A DNA stretch of 64,000 nucleotides from Bacteroidota bacterium (GCA_025363385.1 JANYEA010000003.1:1-64000), one strand, 5' to 3'; counted from the stretch's first letter, positions 42,949-53,235 are shown. Numbers and translations are program-made. The notes: generated from the sequence alone by a model not told the origin.

Positions 42949-45105
42949 ATGAAACAACTGTACATTTTCTTTTTAGCCTTCTTTTTAAGTGTTAGCCTGT
43001 TAGCCCAGTCCGATACTAGTATGCCCAGGATTCCAGCCATGCGGCAATTGCACCATGATTATATCATTGAATCCCTTAAAAAGATTGATTTATTTTATAC
43101 CTCCTCTGACATTGTAGGAAAACAAAATAAATCGGATGTAGACAGCATAACACTTTCCATTCGGAGAGAAATTGAGAAAGATAGTTTGATGAGCCAAAAT
43201 GATAAATTCAAATGGCTGCGTAGTAGCAATGATTTTTTAAATGCATTCATTGAGGCTTTTCAAACTAAACAAATCGCAATTGAAAAACTAAAGCCCTCCG
43301 TATTGGCATTTAGAAATGCCATACAATTAGCAATAACCGATCAGTCTGTTTATTCGGTTTTCGCCGAAAATGAATTGGTAATATGTAATTTATTAATAGA
43401 TAATTTCGGACTGCAACAAAATGCAGGACTTAGCAGGGCAAAAGACCTGATTGTTTTTAAATACTGCGAACAACATCCTGAAAATATCCTTACGGCTTTG
43501 AATAAAAACCCGGATAATGAATTTGCAGACACGCTAATTATAAAAGCTGCTTTTGCTGACCCCGAAAAATTGTACAATTATGCAGCAGCACCTAATGCGT
43601 TGGGAAAAAAAATTCAAGCTAATGATCACCCTCTTGTAAAAATAATTGCACAACTCTCTGTTACGAAAACGGGTAGAATGTACTTTCCTTTTTTAGATAA
43701 TTTATATCATGGCAACATCACATTAGATTCTATTACTCCATTGCTAACTGATAATAATTCAGAAAAATATTATCAGCTGTTGGTAGCTACCAGAATTGAA
43801 TACACTAAACGCATGCAAATAGGCGATACCGCACTTTTAATAGATGTATTAACCGCCAAATTAAAGTTGAAAGCCATAGAATTATACATCAACGAAATCA
43901 ATGGATTGCACGATGTAAAAGATCTTAAGATAAGGTTTAAAAAATTAGATTCATTAAGTGCCCAGGAGCTTTATTATTTAGCAGTTATGGGAGAACAAGA
44001 AATGTATACTTCTAGTTTTGTGAGCGGAATTTATCCCCGCATTTTTCAAAAAATGTTGCACCCCAATGCCGATAGTTTATTGCTTTCTTTGAACGACGAT
44101 TATTTTAAAAAATTTATAAAAATTGCGGCCACATATAATACTTTAAACGACCTATTATTGAAAATGGATTCTGTATCCTCTGTTAAGCGGATGCAGCATT
44201 TTGTGGATGGTTTAGAACACAGTAATAATTTAGAAGAAGCAGTAGATGTGGCAGACTCTTATGCAAGTATTTATAAACCCAATTTAAGAACACTTATTCT
44301 GCAGGAAGTACAAAAAGAATTAAATAGAAATAACGTTTCAAAAAATAATAGGGGAATTAAAATTTATCAATTGATGCAGGACCTGTTTTTATCAATAGAT
44401 ACAGCGAACCATATCAATCTTGCCTTAAAGCTCGGCATTGCTCCAGTTTATGCGATGCCTTTAAAAAGATTGCAGGATAGTATGGGTAGAGTAGTGATGC
44501 AACTCTTTTTTTATGGCGATAAAGACGGGGCCAATATATTCAGTGCTTTTGTAGAAGGTTTTCAAAATGGGAAATGGAAAATACTTTTCAAGCCAGAATG
44601 GGTTGAAATTAGTTCCAGAAAAGGGGTGCCCATTTCCATCTTTGCCAATCGGCCACTGGATGCAGAAAAAGACCAGGACGACAAGGCACAAATAGACCTT
44701 AGTGATTATTTACGCGAACAAAACATTCAACCTTCCATTGTGATCCACCGAGGACATAGTTATTACCTAAAATCTACCATCGAAAAATTAGCATCTTCTG
44801 CCCAGCTGGTGATTTTAGGCGGTTGTGGTGGTTATCAGAATTTAAATGAAATCTTAGAAATTTGTCCGGATGCACATATAATTTCCACTAAACAAATAGG
44901 AACAGGCGTAATTAATAAAGGACTCATCAATGAAATCAGTGAAAGATTGCGGTTAGCGCAAGACCTTGACTGGCCTTCATTGTGGAACGATTTGTCGAAA
45001 CTAATTACGAAGCCAAAATTAAAAGAAGCATTTGAAGACTATATACCACCCCATAAAAATCTAGGAGCCATTTTTATCATGGCATTCAATAAAATGGCAC
45101 TTTAA
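42949..45105 (+). CDS. Large exported protein of unknown function with a clan-CD-like C-terminal region
   Basis: The 718-aa protein starts at the ATG at 42949 with a signal peptide (FFLAFFLSVSLLAQS). Residues ~30-560 are mostly helical repeats with no recognised family. The C-terminal ~140 residues look alpha/beta: a strand ending in SIVIHRGHSYY (His600, His603), then a helix, then a strand into LVILGGCGGYQNLNEIL (Cys626), then HIISTKQIGTGVIN. A His-Gly unit on one strand and a Cys after a hydrophobic strand resemble clan CD peptidases (caspase, gingipain, CHAT). I cannot confirm activity. It is divergent from the response regulator and convergent with the acidic small gene. Confidence 0.6.
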   Translation: MKQLYIFFLAFFLSVSLLAQSDTSMPRIPAMRQLHHDYIIESLKKIDLFYTSSDIVGKQNKSDVDSITLSIRREIEKDSLMSQNDKFKWLRSSNDFLNAFIEAFQTKQIAIEKLKPSVLAFRNAIQLAITDQSVYSVFAENELVICNLLIDNFGLQQNAGLSRAKDLIVFKYCEQHPENILTALNKNPDNEFADTLIIKAAFADPEKLYNYAAAPNALGKKIQANDHPLVKIIAQLSVTKTGRMYFPFLDNLYHGNITLDSITPLLTDNNSEKYYQLLVATRIEYTKRMQIGDTALLIDVLTAKLKLKAIELYINEINGLHDVKDLKIRFKKLDSLSAQELYYLAVMGEQEMYTSSFVSGIYPRIFQKMLHPNADSLLLSLNDDYFKKFIKIAATYNTLNDLLLKMDSVSSVKRMQHFVDGLEHSNNLEEAVDVADSYASIYKPNLRTLILQEVQKELNRNNVSKNNRGIKIYQLMQDLFLSIDTANHINLALKLGIAPVYAMPLKRLQDSMGRVVMQLFFYGDKDGANIFSAFVEGFQNGKWKILFKPEWVEISSRKGVPISIFANRPLDAEKDQDDKAQIDLSDYLREQNIQPSIVIHRGHSYYLKSTIEKLASSAQLVILGGCGGYQNLNEILEICPDAHIISTKQIGTGVINKGLINEISERLRLAQDLDWPSLWNDLSKLITKPKLKEAFEDYIPPHKNLGAIFIMAFNKMAL

Positions 45106-45112
45106 AAATCGG

Positions 45113-45379
45113 CTATTCGTCTTCCCAGTCTTCGTCGGCTTCATCTTCATCGAATAATAATTCGTAAGCTAAAGCCTCTTCGTCAGACAATTCTTCAAGT
45201 ATTTCGAAAATGGTATCGTCTTTTTTTCTCCAATAAGTAACTTCTTCTTCTGCATCGTGCAAAATCAAAAACAATGCAGCGCTGGTTTCTAACATAGGTT
45301 GCACCAATACCAATTCTTCCCCTTCATTTTCTGTGATGAGGTAGTATCTTCCGATGATTAGTTCTGAATAGGTTGACAT
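45113..45379 (-). CDS. Small acidic protein of unknown function
   Basis: The 88-aa protein starts at the ATG at 45379 (MSTYSELIIGRYYLI). It has a strand-rich N-terminal half (ENEGEELVLVQPML, ALFLILHDAEEEVTYWRK) and a very acidic tail (EALAYELLFDEDEADEDWED). Both halves are plausible in a cytosolic protein. It resembles small Bacteroidota proteins annotated as hypothetical. It ends 7 bp from the convergent gene stop and is alone in its unit. Confidence 0.7.
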   Translation of the reverse strand: MSTYSELIIGRYYLITENEGEELVLVQPMLETSAALFLILHDAEEEVTYWRKKDDTIFEILEELSDEEALAYELLFDEDEADEDWEDE

Positions 45380-45449
45380 ATGATCAATTTTGCACAAGTT
45401 CGTGCTTAATTATCAGGCTAAGAAAACTATCTCGTGAATGAATCATTAA

Positions 45450-46088
45450 TTATTGTAGAAATGGGTTGAATTCTTTTTCATGACCAATTTTGGTTGGCCG
45501 GCCATGTCCGGAATAAACAATGGTTTCATTGGGTAGGGTAAATAATTGTTTCCGAATACTAAGCAACAAGGCTTCCGAATCGCCCATGGGCAGATCGGTT
45601 CTCCCAATACTTTGAAAAAATAATACATCCCCCCCAATTACAAAACCCTGTTTGGCACAATAAAAACAGAGACTTCCGGGAGAATGCCCAGGTACTAAAC
45701 GTAGTTCCAGCTCATCCTTACCCAGAAAAACAGTTTCGCCATGTTGTAAAAAATGTAATGAGCCGCTATAATTGGTAAATGGCATCCCCCATTTTTCGCC
45801 CGAAATGGGCGCCAGAGCCAACATTTTTTCTTCGTTCGGATGTATAAAAAGCTCTAAACCATATGTTTTGTGCACCCAATCGTTACCAAAAACATGGTCC
45901 AAATGACAATGTGTATTGAGCAACTGAATGGGCTCAAGGTTCGTATCTTTTATAAACTTTTTTAACGTTTCTTGTTCCACGTTCGAATAACAACCAGGAT
46001 CTATTATAATAGCTTTGCGGTCGTCGTTATAAAGCACATAAGTGTTTTCCTGAATAGCGCTGAATGTGAAAACTTTAACATGTATCAT
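45450..46088 (-). CDS. MBL-fold hydrolase (glyoxalase II-like)
   Basis: The 212-aa protein shows the metallo-beta-lactamase fold: TYVLYNDDRKAIIIDPGCY, metal motif NTHCHLDHVFGND, VPGHSPGSLCFY, GGDVLFFQSIGRTDLP and YSGHGRPTKIG. It is close to the short hydroxyacylglutathione-hydrolase-like type that lacks the C-terminal substrate domain of GloB, so glyoxalase II activity is unproven. It is divergent from the TolB/barrel gene. Confidence 0.88.
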   Translation of the reverse strand: MIHVKVFTFSAIQENTYVLYNDDRKAIIIDPGCYSNVEQETLKKFIKDTNLEPIQLLNTHCHLDHVFGNDWVHKTYGLELFIHPNEEKMLALAPISGEKWGMPFTNYSGSLHFLQHGETVFLGKDELELRLVPGHSPGSLCFYCAKQGFVIGGDVLFFQSIGRTDLPMGDSEALLLSIRKQLFTLPNETIVYSGHGRPTKIGHEKEFNPFLQ

Positions 46089-46165
46089 AATCGTAATTTT
46101 ATGGTGCTTTTAATGCTAAATGACTAATTTTAAAATACTAAAGTTCGGATATGCATTTCAATAGA

Positions 46166-49100
46166 ATGAATAAGTGGTTTATTTTAATAGGCTTTCTTTT
46201 ACCCCTATTTTCTTTGGCACAGGTGAACTCTGTGCAATTTGGAAAAAACAGGGTACAGCATAAAAAGTTCGCTTGGAAGTTTTATCAGTCACCCAATTTT
46301 AACACCTATACCTCTCAGGGCGGTGTTGAATTAGGCAAATTTGTGGCCCAAGTTGCGGAAGAAGAATTGCCTTCTATCGAAAATTTTACGGAATACTCCT
46401 TACAGCGTCGCGCAAATATCGTGGTATATAATAATTATAACGATTATAAAAGTAGCAATATCGGATTGGGAATGGATTGGCAAAACTCTGGCGGATTAAC
46501 CAAACTCGTTAATAATAAGATCGTTGTTTATTACGACGGTAACCATGAACACTTAAAAAGAAGTATTCGTGAAGGGGTTGCAAAAGTGTTGACAGATAAT
46601 TTACTTTTTGGAGATGATATCGGAGAATTTGCCAGTAACCAGGCTTTATTGGATTTACCAAAATGGTTAGTAGATGGATATGTGGCATATACTGCAGAGC
46701 CATGGAGTGTTGAGAAAGATGATGCTTTGAAGAGTGCCATGTTGGGTGGAAGTTATCATTCGTTTTATCAGTTTGCTTTTGATAAACCCGTTCTTGCAGG
46801 AAACGCCTTTTGGTATTATTTCGGAGAAAAATATCGAAAGGAAAACATTACTTACATGCTCTACCTGAGTCGTGTATATAAAAATATCAATAGCGCTGCA
46901 TTAAGAATTTGCAAAATCAAATTCAAAGAAGTACTGGCAGAATTTATGCAGTATGAACAAGATAAATATATCAAAGACATACGTGGAAGAAGAAATGCAC
47001 CGAAGGGGCAATTAAATATTACAGAAGATATTACCAAGAACGATTATTTCAGATTTCAGGCAAATCCAACTCCTAAGAGCAATACGTACGCAGTGGTTGA
47101 ATTTAAAAAAGGAATTTATAGCGTTAAATATTATGAGAATTTTTATAACGCTAAAACGCTTCTGCAATTAGGAGTTCGCACCAATCAAGGTGATATCAAT
47201 CCAAACTATCCTATCATGGCCTGGGATGGCAAGGGTAGTCGTTTACTAGTTGTTTACTGGCAGGATGGCAAGATTAAAATGTTTGTATATGATGCCATTG
47301 CGCATTATAAAAAATACAAACAAACCATTGAAGGCATAGACCAGATATTAGATGCGTCTTTTATGTTGGATGCAAATACCCTAGTGTTAAGTGCCGTTAA
47401 AAACGGTCACTCTGATATCTTCACCTATAAAATTGAAGAAAACAGATTGATGCAGGTAACCAATGATGTGTATGATGATGTAGACCCAAGTTTTGTAGCC
47501 TTTCCGAATCGTACGGGTATTATTTTCTCATCCAATCGTCCTAACCCTGATGCAGCAAGTGCCGATACGGTTTTACCAGGCCGACATCCCTTCAACGTGT
47601 ATTTAATTGATGGTATGGGGGGATCTAGTCAGTTTTCGCAACTTACCAATCAAACATTTGGTAACGCGCGTTCACCGATGCAATACAATGGCACACATTT
47701 TACTTTTGTGTCTGATCAGAATGGTATTAAAAACAGGTGGGCTGGATTTTTTGCTACCGCCAGAAATGGGGTAGATACTTTATATTATATAGGAGATCAG
47801 GTTTTGCATAATCCATCCAACAGTGAATTTGACAGCACGCTTGTTGCCTGGCGTAAGAATGAACCAGATAGTGTGAGTTATTTTCAAGTTTACAGAGATT
47901 CAACGTATACATTTCCAATTACAAACTATCAGAGTTCTTTATTAGAATCCAGGATTGCTGGGAATAACGGGCAAGTAAGTGAAGTGCGTCAGGAAGGAGA
48001 TTTTAAATTCCTCTATAAATTAAAAGTTGATTCCATAGCACTTAAAAGGAGAAATGTAAATCCTAAGCCTACTGATTATATGAAGAAAACGGTGGATGCC
48101 AAGAGGGCAGCAGAGGGTAAAGCCATTTTCTATAATAATAAACAGGTAACTGCTCCAGCAAAAAAAGCGGATAGCGATATATTTCAATCAGAGTTTGCGG
48201 ATGAAAAACAAGATACACTTGCTACACAAAGTTTAATCAAGAATGCCCAGAGAGCATCCACATTGAGCAAATCGAAACTCTTCGATTATCGAATGAAGTA
48301 TAGTAGCGATTATGTATTAGCGGGATTTACCAATAATGTATTGATTAACAGATATCAACCTTATGCAGGTGGTGCGGGCCCAATTCAATTGAATAATGGG
48401 AATGATCTGAACTTAACATTCCGTGTAGGTACTAGTGATTTGTTTGAAGACATCAAGTTTGTAGGTGGATTTAGATTTGGAACCAATTTGAAAGACAAAG
48501 ATGTGTTCATGAGTTTCCAGAATTATCGGAAACGTTTGGATTGGGGCTTTACTTATTATAGAAGTAACGTTACTAATTTCTATGCTAGTAATTATAATAA
48601 CGAACTGTTCACAAATTTATTCCAAGCAAATGTGTCTTATCCTTTAAATGAAGTGAAAAGTCTTCGTGCAACAATTGCTTTGAGAACTGATCGAGGAGTA
48701 TTGAAGTCTTACGATAATTATTCGGGCTATCCCGATCCTGCTGCATTAGGGGTAAAAGATACCGTATCAAAATATGCACTAACTAGATTCGAATATGTGC
48801 ATGATAATAGCATCAATCCCACTCAGAATATTTGGAACGGCCTTCGTTTTAAAATATACATGGATGTAAATATGCCGATCTATAATGCAGGAGCCGGAGC
48901 GGGTAAATTTACTTTCAATTTTGGAGTAGATGCTCGCAGATACATTAAAATATACCGCAACTTTATTTGGGCAGGACGTGCCGCTGCAGATTTTTCTTGG
49001 GGCAATCAAAAGCTAATTTATTACCTAGGTGGGGTAGATGGTTGGGTTGGACCTAAGTTCAATAATAATCCACCAGCATCCGATCAAACCTATGCATTTC

Positions 49101-49528
49101 AATCACTCGCAGTTAATATGCGTGGCTATAATCAAAACATAGCCAACGGAAATAATGCTTTTGTGTTGAATAGTGAATTTAGGTTGCCATTGTTTGCTAC
49201 ACTTATTAATAGACCCATCAATAATGCCTTTCTGCGTAATTTCCAATTGATACAATTCATCGATCTGGGATCGGCATGGAATGGCAAATACAACGGTATT
49301 ACCAGACCTGGGCAGTACATTCAACAACTAGATGCTACCGGATATCCGGTGAGCAATGTGGCTGTGAGGATAGATGCGGGCGGTCTAGGGCCATTTGCAG
49401 GAGGTTACGGTTTTGGTGTACGTAGTACTTTACTCGGATACTTCATGAAACTTGATGCGGCCTGGCCAATGAAAGGTGTTTTTGTAGGAAAACCGGTATG
49501 GTATTTTGCACTTGGATTTGATTTCTAA
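46166..49528 (+). CDS. TolB-type beta-propeller protein with C-terminal outer-membrane barrel
   Basis: The 1120-aa protein starts at the ATG at 46166 with a signal peptide (WFILIGFLLPLFSLAQ). Residues ~20-270 resemble a peptidase-MA (gluzincin) domain, but I see no HExxH zinc motif; the helix there reads HEHLKRSIREGVAKVL. Residues ~290-560 are WD40-like TolB repeats (DVDPSFVAFPNRTGIIFSSN). From ~700 alternate beta strands follow, ending ALGFDF with a terminal Phe, the usual outer-membrane barrel signal. Similar chimeras occur in Chitinophagaceae. Function is unknown; the next gene also encodes a barrel protein. Confidence 0.8.
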   Translation: MNKWFILIGFLLPLFSLAQVNSVQFGKNRVQHKKFAWKFYQSPNFNTYTSQGGVELGKFVAQVAEEELPSIENFTEYSLQRRANIVVYNNYNDYKSSNIGLGMDWQNSGGLTKLVNNKIVVYYDGNHEHLKRSIREGVAKVLTDNLLFGDDIGEFASNQALLDLPKWLVDGYVAYTAEPWSVEKDDALKSAMLGGSYHSFYQFAFDKPVLAGNAFWYYFGEKYRKENITYMLYLSRVYKNINSAALRICKIKFKEVLAEFMQYEQDKYIKDIRGRRNAPKGQLNITEDITKNDYFRFQANPTPKSNTYAVVEFKKGIYSVKYYENFYNAKTLLQLGVRTNQGDINPNYPIMAWDGKGSRLLVVYWQDGKIKMFVYDAIAHYKKYKQTIEGIDQILDASFMLDANTLVLSAVKNGHSDIFTYKIEENRLMQVTNDVYDDVDPSFVAFPNRTGIIFSSNRPNPDAASADTVLPGRHPFNVYLIDGMGGSSQFSQLTNQTFGNARSPMQYNGTHFTFVSDQNGIKNRWAGFFATARNGVDTLYYIGDQVLHNPSNSEFDSTLVAWRKNEPDSVSYFQVYRDSTYTFPITNYQSSLLESRIAGNNGQVSEVRQEGDFKFLYKLKVDSIALKRRNVNPKPTDYMKKTVDAKRAAEGKAIFYNNKQVTAPAKKADSDIFQSEFADEKQDTLATQSLIKNAQRASTLSKSKLFDYRMKYSSDYVLAGFTNNVLINRYQPYAGGAGPIQLNNGNDLNLTFRVGTSDLFEDIKFVGGFRFGTNLKDKDVFMSFQNYRKRLDWGFTYYRSNVTNFYASNYNNELFTNLFQANVSYPLNEVKSLRATIALRTDRGVLKSYDNYSGYPDPAALGVKDTVSKYALTRFEYVHDNSINPTQNIWNGLRFKIYMDVNMPIYNAGAGAGKFTFNFGVDARRYIKIYRNFIWAGRAAADFSWGNQKLIYYLGGVDGWVGPKFNNNPPASDQTYAFQSLAVNMRGYNQNIANGNNAFVLNSEFRLPLFATLINRPINNAFLRNFQLIQFIDLGSAWNGKYNGITRPGQYIQQLDATGYPVSNVAVRIDAGGLGPFAGGYGFGVRSTLLGYFMKLDAAWPMKGVFVGKPVWYFALGFDF

Positions 49529-49585
49529 GGAGTATTAACTTTATTATAAGCCCAAAAAATTGATACATCAACTATCTTTGGGTCA

Positions 49586-52081
49586 ATGGTCTCGTATATA
49601 AAATCCGGGTTTTTACTCTTAACTCTTATCCTGTGTTCGATAATCTTACCGGCACAAAATAAAAGGTTGTCTGGTGTTGTTAAAGACAAACAAAGCGACG
49701 AGCCAATACCTTTTGCTTCTGTTGTTTTTAAATTATCAAAGAAAGGCGTCTTAACAGATTCGGCAGGAAGATTTTCGGTTGATTTTGAAGGTGTTAAAAA
49801 TACAGATTCTATCACCGTTCAGAGTGTGGGATATAAAGTTTTAATCCTACCTGTTTCCTCTTTTAAAGATTCTAACTCGGTAACCACTTTTAAAATTGAG
49901 GTATTGCCACCTACTGGCGAAGCTATTGTAAAAAGTAAATACAACAGGGCTCTTTGGTTCTGGAAAAAAATCATGGCCAATAAGGATAAAAATAATCGTA
50001 CCCGTTGGGATAATTATTCTTACGAGATCTATAATAAAATAGAAATGGATCTGAATAATGTGAAGAAAGAAAAACTGCAGAAAAACTTAATTACAAAACC
50101 ACTGAGTTTTGTGTTGAGTTATGTAGACAGCTCCGAAGAACATGTGGCTTTTCTGCCGGTGTATTTGTCGGAAACTTTGTCCGACTATTATTATCAAAAA
50201 GCCCCTGAACGAATTCATGAAGTAATTAAAGCTACTCGCACCAATGGAGTTGAGAACGAAAGTTTAATTAAAGAATTGGGAGGCATGTACCAAAATGTAA
50301 ACGTGTACAACAACTTCATTCCGGTATTTAATAAAGATTTTATTAGTCCCTTTAATAGCAATGGCGATAACTACTATAAATTCAAATTGGCCGATACTGC
50401 TTATTTAAGAGGTAAACGTCTGGTACATTTTAGGTTCTCTGCTAAACGCAAGGGAGAGAATACTTTTGAAGGAGATTGCTGGGTAAATGATACGAGTTTT
50501 GCCTTACAAAAAGTAACACTTCGACCATCGCCAGATGCGAATATTAATTTTATTGAAGGATTATCCATTATACAAGAATATCGGTTAATAAATGATTCTG
50601 TTTGGTTCTTATATAAAGATCGATTCGTGGCAGATATTGCTCCCATTGGAAATGGAAAATTGGGTATTAAGGGAAGAAAGACAGCTACTTATGAGCATAT
50701 TAAATTAAATGATACCACTACTCTGAATGATATTGCCAAAACCAAAAAGATTCAACAGGTAGATCTAGTGCCTGACACCCAGAATTTACCAGATTCTTTC
50801 TGGCAAAAAAATCGCCATGAACAATTAGATAAAAATGAAAGAGCAGTGTATGCTGTTTTAGATACGCTAAATAAAAATAAGACTTATTTATTTTATAAAA
50901 ATACCGCTGAAGCTTTTATGAAGGGCACTTTCGATTTGGGAAACCTTCGATTTGGCCCTTGGTATTATTGGGTTAGTGGTAATTATTGGGAAGGAGCCAG
51001 ATTTAGATTTGATGTATCTACCAACCGTGGATTTAATAAAAAATTATTCCTAACAGGTTACGCGGCTTATGGAACTAAAGATGGCGTGTTTAAGGGCGGT
51101 GGGGAAGCCAAATATTTATTTAATAAAGACTATTGGACCTTCTTAAGTTTTAGATATAAAAACGATTTAGATAATGGACAGGTTAATTACGATCAGTTAG
51201 GTACCGATAACCTTTTTGCTACTTTATTTAGAAGGCCAGGAATACCTTTTAAGTTTCAACAATTGGAAAAGAAAGAATTAGAATTTTATAAAGAATCACC
51301 AAAAGGTTTTGGTGTTGGATTAACCTTAGTAAGTAAAAAATATGATGCATTATTAAACCTTCCTGGTAAAGAATGGTATACGCAAAAAGGGGTTGATCCT
51401 TTTAATACATTTGAATCTGTGTTACATTTTAGGTGGGCACATTTAGAACGTAGTTTAATTACCAATTTCCATCGTTTAAGCTTGGGTAGTTTGTATCCCA
51501 TTGTTGATTTAAAATATACCAAAGGCTGGACGAAAGTGTTAAACAGTAATTACGATTATCATAAAATCGACTTCTCCGTTTCTCACTTATTTAAAATTTC
51601 ACCATATGGGGAAGTACATTATAATTTCTTTGCCGGAAAAGTATTTGGAACACTGCCTTATCAAATGTTAGATATTTTGCCAGGTAATGAAGTGTATTAT
51701 TATAGTCAGTTTAGTTTTAACCTCATGCAACGTTTTGAATACCTAGCCGACCAGTATGCAGGGTTTAATGTAGAACACAATTTTGGTCCTGGAATTTTTA
51801 AATATATTCCGATAACCAGAAAAATGAAATTCCGTCAGTTCTGGAGTGCCAAGGGTATCGTGGGAAGTTTAACTGATGCGAATAAGCAAATGAATTTTGT
51901 GGGCAATTATCCTTATCGATCACTCGATAACAAACCATATATCGAGTTAGGAACTGGGGTAGATAATATCTTTAAATTCTTCAGGGTAGATTTTGTTTGG
52001 CGTGTGGCTTCGCCTTCTCCTATTAATGGAGATTTAAGAGATAAGTTTGGCATGTTTGCCAGCTTCCGTTTCCAGTTCTAA
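49586..52081 (+). CDS. CarboxypepD_reg-like/DUF5686 outer-membrane protein
   Basis: The 831-aa protein has a signal segment (SGFLLLTLILCSIILPAQ), then a carboxypeptidase-regulatory-like domain (LSGVVKDKQSDEPIPFASVV, ITVQSVGYKVLIL), and a long DUF5686 portion (ALWFWKKIMANKDKNNRTRW onward) that ends FASFRFQF, a barrel-like terminal Phe. It belongs to the surface-protein class typical of Bacteroidota, of unknown function. A TATCTTTG box only 5 bp before the ATG raises the possibility of a leaderless or misplaced start. The last 4 bp overlap the end of pyrD. Confidence 0.82.
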   Translation: MVSYIKSGFLLLTLILCSIILPAQNKRLSGVVKDKQSDEPIPFASVVFKLSKKGVLTDSAGRFSVDFEGVKNTDSITVQSVGYKVLILPVSSFKDSNSVTTFKIEVLPPTGEAIVKSKYNRALWFWKKIMANKDKNNRTRWDNYSYEIYNKIEMDLNNVKKEKLQKNLITKPLSFVLSYVDSSEEHVAFLPVYLSETLSDYYYQKAPERIHEVIKATRTNGVENESLIKELGGMYQNVNVYNNFIPVFNKDFISPFNSNGDNYYKFKLADTAYLRGKRLVHFRFSAKRKGENTFEGDCWVNDTSFALQKVTLRPSPDANINFIEGLSIIQEYRLINDSVWFLYKDRFVADIAPIGNGKLGIKGRKTATYEHIKLNDTTTLNDIAKTKKIQQVDLVPDTQNLPDSFWQKNRHEQLDKNERAVYAVLDTLNKNKTYLFYKNTAEAFMKGTFDLGNLRFGPWYYWVSGNYWEGARFRFDVSTNRGFNKKLFLTGYAAYGTKDGVFKGGGEAKYLFNKDYWTFLSFRYKNDLDNGQVNYDQLGTDNLFATLFRRPGIPFKFQQLEKKELEFYKESPKGFGVGLTLVSKKYDALLNLPGKEWYTQKGVDPFNTFESVLHFRWAHLERSLITNFHRLSLGSLYPIVDLKYTKGWTKVLNSNYDYHKIDFSVSHLFKISPYGEVHYNFFAGKVFGTLPYQMLDILPGNEVYYYSQFSFNLMQRFEYLADQYAGFNVEHNFGPGIFKYIPITRKMKFRQFWSAKGIVGSLTDANKQMNFVGNYPYRSLDNKPYIELGTGVDNIFKFFRVDFVWRVASPSPINGDLRDKFGMFASFRFQF

Positions 52082-53136
52082 TTGTGAGCTGCTAAATAAG
52101 TACAAATATTTTTTACAATGGCAGGGCCTTCATAAATAAAGCCTGTCCATACCTGTATCAAAGAAGCACCTGCTGCTAATTTTTCCTGAGCATCTGCTCC
52201 AGTGAAAATACCCCCACTTGCAATGATCGGAATTTTACCATCCGTATTTTTATAGAGATAGTTTACAACTTCTGTAGCCCTTGCGGTTACAGGCTTTCCA
52301 CTCAATCCACCCGCACCCATGGCTATTACATTGGCAGAAGGGGTAATTAGGTTGGAGCGACTAATCGTTGTATTAGTTGCCACCAATCCACTCAGTTTTG
52401 TATCGAAAGAAAGCGAAACGATATCGGCCAATTGCTCCTCTGTTAAATCTGGTGCAATTTTTAAAAGAAGTGGTTTAGGGTTTGCCATGCCTTGATTAAT
52501 ATTTTGCAGGTTGGCCAAAATTTTTGTGAGAGAATCTTTCTCTTGTAATTCCCGAAGTCCCGGTGTATTGGGCGAACTAACATTTACCACAAAATAATCT
52601 ACGGTATCAAATAATTCGCGGAAGCATATTTCGTAATCTCTCCAGGCTTCTTCATTAGGAGTAACTTTATTTTTACCAATATTTCCACCCACAATCATTT
52701 TGCCACCCAATTTTTCAGTTTTACTTTTATTCCATTCAATGAGACGTTGTTTAGCTTGTTGAACACCTAAATTATTAAACCCCATTCTATTAATCAACCC
52801 CTTGTCTTTCGGTAACCGAAATAAACGTGGCTGCTCATTTCCATCTTGTGGTTTAGGGGTTACTGTTCCAATTTCTACGAAGCCAAAACCAAGGCAAGCC
52901 AATTCTTTTAAGTAACTGGCGTTTTTATCGAAACCAGCTCCTAAACCAACGGGATTGGTAAAATGTAATCCAAATACATCGTTCTCCAGGCTTGGATTCG
53001 ATACTGTAAATTGATTCTGAAGTATTTGACAACCAAGGGAAGTAGAACAAATCTGGTGTAGTGAATTCATTGAAAAATGATGCACTTCCTCCGGCGGAAA
53101 ATTAAAAAGTAGGTTGCGAAGAATTGGATAAATCAT
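52078..53136 (-). CDS. pyrD: Dihydroorotate dehydrogenase (quinone), class 2
   Basis: The 352-aa membrane-associated flavoenzyme oxidises dihydroorotate to orotate in pyrimidine synthesis. Class 2 features are the N-terminal helix (NLLFNFPPEEVHHFSMNSLH), GLGAGFDKNA, GFVEIGTVTPKPQDGN, the catalytic Ser in NVSSPNTPGLRELQ, and GAGGLSGKPV with IASGGIFTGADA. It overlaps the DUF5686 gene 3' end by 4 bp (convergent). Confidence 0.95.
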   Translation of the reverse strand: MIYPILRNLLFNFPPEEVHHFSMNSLHQICSTSLGCQILQNQFTVSNPSLENDVFGLHFTNPVGLGAGFDKNASYLKELACLGFGFVEIGTVTPKPQDGNEQPRLFRLPKDKGLINRMGFNNLGVQQAKQRLIEWNKSKTEKLGGKMIVGGNIGKNKVTPNEEAWRDYEICFRELFDTVDYFVVNVSSPNTPGLRELQEKDSLTKILANLQNINQGMANPKPLLLKIAPDLTEEQLADIVSLSFDTKLSGLVATNTTISRSNLITPSANVIAMGAGGLSGKPVTARATEVVNYLYKNTDGKIPIIASGGIFTGADAQEKLAAGASLIQVWTGFIYEGPAIVKNICTYLAAHN

Positions 53137-53206
53137 GCTACAAAGATAAAGCAGGGCAGCAGGTAAAAAATAATAGTTGCATAAACAACTTTTAATTCAT
53201 TTTCAC

Positions 53207-53214
53207 TACATTTG
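53207..53214 (+). promoter_or_regulatory. Candidate -7 box before the thiolase gene
   Basis: TACATTTG fits TAnnTTTG and lies 21 bp before the ATG at 53236. The nearest upstream TTG is about 27 bp away, longer than usual. Confidence 0.4.
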
Positions 53215-53235
53215 AAGAGATTAAAAGAAAAACGC

